Below, one piece after another: positions 5,899-7,804 of a stretch of DNA of 7,804 bases. This stretch comes from CAYRCJ01 sp964422785 (GTDB taxonomy: Bacteria; Patescibacteriota; Minisyncoccia; UBA11713; 2-01-FULL-45-33): contig CAYRCJ010000035.1 in assembly GCA_964422785.1 (NCBI GenBank), forward strand, positions 1 through 7,804, read 5' to 3'. Made by a program: the position numbers and the translations under genes. The notes under the pieces were generated by a model, which was given only the letters and a program-made list of their open reading frames with translations, searched no databases and had not been told where the DNA came from. How positions within the stretch are numbered: the first letter of the stretch is position 1; the number at the start of each line of letters is the position of its first letter.

Positions 5899-6543
5899 AT
5901 GGAAAAAATAATCGGAAGAGAGGAATTTGAAAATCTATTGCGGCTTAAAATGACGCCGGAGAATGCCAAGCTGGTAATGAAGGCTTACCGATTATCAAAA
6001 GCGGGCCACAGGGAACAAGAAAGAGAAGATGGCACGAGATACTTTGAGCATCCAAAAGCCGTCGCGCTGATTATAATCAAAGAATTTGAAATATATGATT
6101 ATGAGGTAATTATTACCGCGCTTTTGCATGATGAAGTTGAAGACACTTTTATATTCGGGGCCGGCGAAGAAGCTTTTGAAACCATAAGAGACGATTTTGG
6201 AAAGCGCGTAGAAAGTTTTGTGCGCCTGCTCTCCAAGCCGCCATGCGAAGAAAGCAAAAAAGCCCAGCGTGACTGCGAATATTACAACAATCTCTTTAGC
6301 GCTCCGCTCGAACCAAGAATCCTTAAAATCGCCGACAGAATCCACAATTTGAGAACACTTAGATACTGCGATTTGCAAAAACAGGACAGAAAACTTCTTG
6401 AAACCAGCGTATGCGTGTGGCGAATCGCCGAAAGCATAGCCGCAGAAAGAAACGATATATTCAAGACGTTCTCGAAAACCTATCAGGAGGCCAGAGAAAG
6501 TTTTAACGCGTACGCCTCCGGCAGAATTGTAAGCGATGTTTAA
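5899..6543 (+). CDS. Single-domain RelA/SpoT-like HD phosphohydrolase (MESH1 / small alarmone hydrolase type)
   Basis: The protein has 214 residues and consists of one HD domain. Metal ligands fit the SpoT/Rel hydrolase arrangement: H51 in YFEHPKAVA, H77-D78 in ALLHDEVEDT, and D146 in LKIADRIHNLRTL. The catalytic pair E81-D82 of Rel hydrolases is also present. DRIHNLRTL closely matches the DRLHNMRTL signature of the (p)ppGpp hydrolase family, which removes the 3'-pyrophosphate of ppGpp with Mn2+. There is no synthetase, TGS or ACT domain, so this is a hydrolase-only protein of the small alarmone hydrolase kind. Activity on ppGpp is inferred; related HD proteins may act on other nucleotides such as NADPH. 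It is second in an operon with the EEP enzyme and is followed by a strong terminator. Confidence 0.85.
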   Translation: MEKIIGREEFENLLRLKMTPENAKLVMKAYRLSKAGHREQEREDGTRYFEHPKAVALIIIKEFEIYDYEVIITALLHDEVEDTFIFGAGEEAFETIRDDFGKRVESFVRLLSKPPCEESKKAQRDCEYYNNLFSAPLEPRILKIADRIHNLRTLRYCDLQKQDRKLLETSVCVWRIAESIAAERNDIFKTFSKTYQEARESFNAYASGRIVSDV

Positions 6544-6556
6544 CGTAAAATAAAAC

Positions 6557-6591
6557 AAAATCCCCCCGATAGCTATCGGAGGGGATTTTTT
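6557..6591. terminator. Strong bidirectional intrinsic terminator
   Basis: AAAATCCCCCCGATAG (6557-6572) pairs with CTATCGGAGGGGATTTT (6573-6589), with one bulged base and a small loop at the AGCT centre. A six-T run (6586-6591) follows on the plus strand and T-rich sequence follows on the minus strand. It separates the EEP-HD operon from the converging pheT-side genes. Confidence 0.92.
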
Positions 6592-6603
6592 ACTAAATTA
6601 TTT

Positions 6604-6954
6604 TTAGAGCTCGTGTGCGGGTTCCATGTGATCAATAGGATTTGGAAATCCTATAAAGTCGTAGAATTCTTTATCCAAATTTACAGTGCGAGAGAAATCA
6701 GATAACGATTCCAATAAAATTTTCTGCTTCGCTTCCGCTTCGTCTCTAATACTTCGCGCCGTGGACTCATGCCGATACAATCTCCCTGTAATAACAACTT
6801 TTCTCCAACTGCCTTTTTCATAAACCTCGGCGATTGCGGCGTGAAAATAAGTTTCTTCTATAACCACTGATTTCACGCAAAAACTAGTAAAAAATCGTAC
6901 CCCAAATTTTTCCGCGATCTTCTGATAGTTAATTTCCTTTTTCTCTTCCGGCAT
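6604..6954 (-). CDS. Conserved-looking 116-residue protein, unknown function
   Basis: I do not recognise a family. The product is soluble, with no signal or membrane helix. A charged start (PEEKKEINYQKIAEKFG) leads into a strand-rich centre: VRFFTSFCVKSVVIEE (19-34), FHAAIAEVYEK, and WRKVVITGRLYR (50-61). A Lys/Glu-rich helix follows (about 66-85), then a short acidic C-terminal part with NPIDHMEP. The alternation suggests a small alpha/beta domain. Start ATG 6954-6952 is supported by AGGGGGT three bases upstream, which pairs with the anti-Shine-Dalgarno with one G-U wobble. It lies 69 bases after the peptidase gene on the same strand with no clear terminator, so it may be the last gene of the pheT transcript. 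It ends 13 bases from the terminator that it shares with the HD gene. Confidence 0.7.
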   Translation of the reverse strand: MPEEKKEINYQKIAEKFGVRFFTSFCVKSVVIEETYFHAAIAEVYEKGSWRKVVITGRLYRHESTARSIRDEAEAKQKILLESLSDFSRTVNLDKEFYDFIGFPNPIDHMEPAHEL

Positions 6955-7023
6955 TCTACCCCCTCTCTTCCAAATGCATTCCTACCGCAAAGTCTTAAAC
7001 AAATCAAGCGGTTTAGTCGCCCT

Positions 7024-7536
7024 CTACTTCACTATAATAATTCTCCCCTTCCAGATGTTTAAAAACTTTTCCGTGGCGATAAATTTAAATTTCCCTTTTG
7101 TCCTGGAGTAACTGTTTGGATCGTGATAAAAAAATCCTTTGTCGGAAAATCCGACCAGCAAAACCAGGTGCCCGCTGGCTTTGCTTTTGAAAGATGCCAG
7201 GACGGGAATATTTTTTTCCATTGTCGATGTGATATACCGTAGCGATAATTCCCGTTTTTCTTCGGGCCATTCTTTTCTGAAAGATTTTCCAAAACCGTGA
7301 TTTTTGGCAATCTTAATCAGGCCATCGTGGAACCAGCCATATTTTAAAGAATGGGCCTCATAAGAAATGCCTTCTTTTATTAAATTTGCGGTAGAAACTT
7401 TTTTATAATTTTTTTTATTCCGGCCCAAAAAATCCATTGCCATCTTTATTGACACTGCGCCGCAACTCCTGGGCCTCCAAAACGGATCTTTTACATCCAG
7501 TCTTTGAGAATAGTATGGAACATTGAGTTTTTTCAT
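7024..7536 (-). CDS. C39-like papain-fold cysteine peptidase (Peptidase_C39_2 type)
   Basis: The protein has 170 residues from ATG 7536-7534. N-terminal NVPYYSQ (5-11) gives the glutamine (Q11) that forms the oxyanion hole in C39-like folds. RSCGAVSIKMAMDFLG (23-38) carries the nucleophile C25 at the head of a helix. SGHLVLLVGF (121-130) carries the catalytic H123, and D139 in FFYHDPNSY completes a likely triad. The whole C39_2 domain fills the protein. There is no signal peptide or ABC transporter domain, so it should act in the cytoplasm; the substrate is unknown. The start ATG overlaps the TGA of pheT as TGATG, and a GTG directly before it (7539) is an alternative. GAGG sits close upstream. 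Translation is probably coupled to pheT. Confidence 0.82.
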   Translation of the reverse strand: MKKLNVPYYSQRLDVKDPFWRPRSCGAVSIKMAMDFLGRNKKNYKKVSTANLIKEGISYEAHSLKYGWFHDGLIKIAKNHGFGKSFRKEWPEEKRELSLRYITSTMEKNIPVLASFKSKASGHLVLLVGFSDKGFFYHDPNSYSRTKGKFKFIATEKFLNIWKGRIIIVK

Positions 7537-7804
7537 CACCTCAATTCAGCGTTAAACTGTTTAGCCGTTTGTTGGTAAATTTCGTCTTGGATTTTGTCGA
7601 CTTCGCTGGAGACCAAAGTCCTGTCGTTGCTCCGGTAAACTATGCGATATGTGTAACTGATTTTTCCCGTGCCAAATTTTTCGGCGTTTTCGTATTTATC
7701 AATCAGCTCCACCTGCTCCACCAGGTCGCCGCCCAGGTCTCTTATCAGATCAAAATAGTTATTGGGAACAAAATCATTGGAAACAACAAAAGATATATCG
7801 CGCG
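7536..7804 (-). CDS. pheT: Phenylalanyl-tRNA synthetase beta subunit, C-terminal part only
   Basis: The last 88 codons are visible; the rest lies beyond the right edge. This stretch is the FDX-ACB (ferredoxin-fold anticodon-binding) domain that ends bacterial PheT. It shows RDISFVVSNDFVPNNYF at the start, then DLGGDLVEQVELIDKYE, the block GKISYTYRIVYRSNDRTL with the conserved Y-R-S-x-D-R-T-L, and a final helix ending in AELR. The domain contacts tRNA-Phe in the alpha2-beta2 synthetase. The stop TGA (7538-7536) overlaps the start of the peptidase gene. An internal ATG at 7721 is only a methionine-like codon within the domain and not a gene start. Confidence 0.93.
   Translation of the reverse strand, partial: RDISFVVSNDFVPNNYFDLIRDLGGDLVEQVELIDKYENAEKFGTGKISYTYRIVYRSNDRTLVSSEVDKIQDEIYQQTAKQFNAELR

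Noticed and set aside
5995..6558. Minus-strand open frame of 187 codons opposite the HD hydrolase
   Set aside because: It is fully antisense to a gene with clear catalytic motifs, has a low-complexity Phe/Ser/Val-rich product and reads through the terminator.
7534..7541. TGA at the end of pheT as a recoded sense codon fusing PheT to the peptidase
   Set aside because: PheT ends normally in its terminal helix here, and TGATG is a usual coupling overlap; other genes stop with TAA or TAG, and no in-frame TGA interrupts any conserved gene.
1..7804. tRNA, rRNA, CRISPR array, transposon ends or prophage genes
   Set aside because: No cloverleaf, regularly spaced repeats, transposase or integrase motifs, or long inverted repeats were found on reading either strand.

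Overview
The window is a compact piece of a bacterial chromosome. Genes are short and close together, intergenic gaps are about 12 to 140 bases, and promoters use plain TTGACA/TATAAT-type boxes. The only firmly identifiable housekeeping genes are gyrB (whole) and the 3' end of pheT. Small uncharacterised proteins, an envelope-type glycosyltransferase, several genes without a Shine-Dalgarno sequence and very tight packing suggest a small-genome lineage such as the Candidate Phyla Radiation (Parcubacteria-like). That placement is inference from style, not proof. Stops used are TAA, TAG and TGA, so the standard bacterial code fits.

Layout from left to right. (1) Positions 1-765, minus strand: most of a CDP-glycerol glycerophosphotransferase/UDP-GlcNAc-epimerase-fold glycosyltransferase, cut by the window edge. 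(2) Positions 800-1738, plus strand: a PhyH-type Fe(II)/2-oxoglutarate dioxygenase, divergent from the transferase across only 34 bases. (3) Positions 1739-1762: a hairpin between converging genes. (4) Positions 2429-1768, minus strand: a small soluble protein that looks to me like a stand-alone kumamolisin/subtilase propeptide fold, then a 78-residue two-helix membrane protein. (5) Positions 2509-2991, plus strand: a four-helix membrane protein with an HxHH...DE signature. (6) Positions 4990-3017, minus strand: gyrB, whose stop codon lies inside a bidirectional terminator. (7) Positions 5119-6543, plus strand: a two-gene operon with a near-consensus promoter, encoding an endonuclease/exonuclease/phosphatase (EEP) enzyme and a single-domain SpoT/MESH1-like HD hydrolase, closed by a strong terminator. 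(8) Positions 7804-6604, minus strand: the pheT 3' end, a C39-like cysteine peptidase overlapping its stop codon, and an unrecognised 116-residue protein.

No phage, transposon, CRISPR, tRNA or rRNA was seen. The points most worth a second look are the EEP plus alarmone-hydrolase operon, the propeptide-like orphan, the membrane protein with candidate metal ligands, the interleaved divergent promoters at 2458-2499, and the mixture of TATAAT-9-ATG (near-leaderless) genes with strong Shine-Dalgarno genes. I do not see a clearly new multi-gene defence or mobile system.
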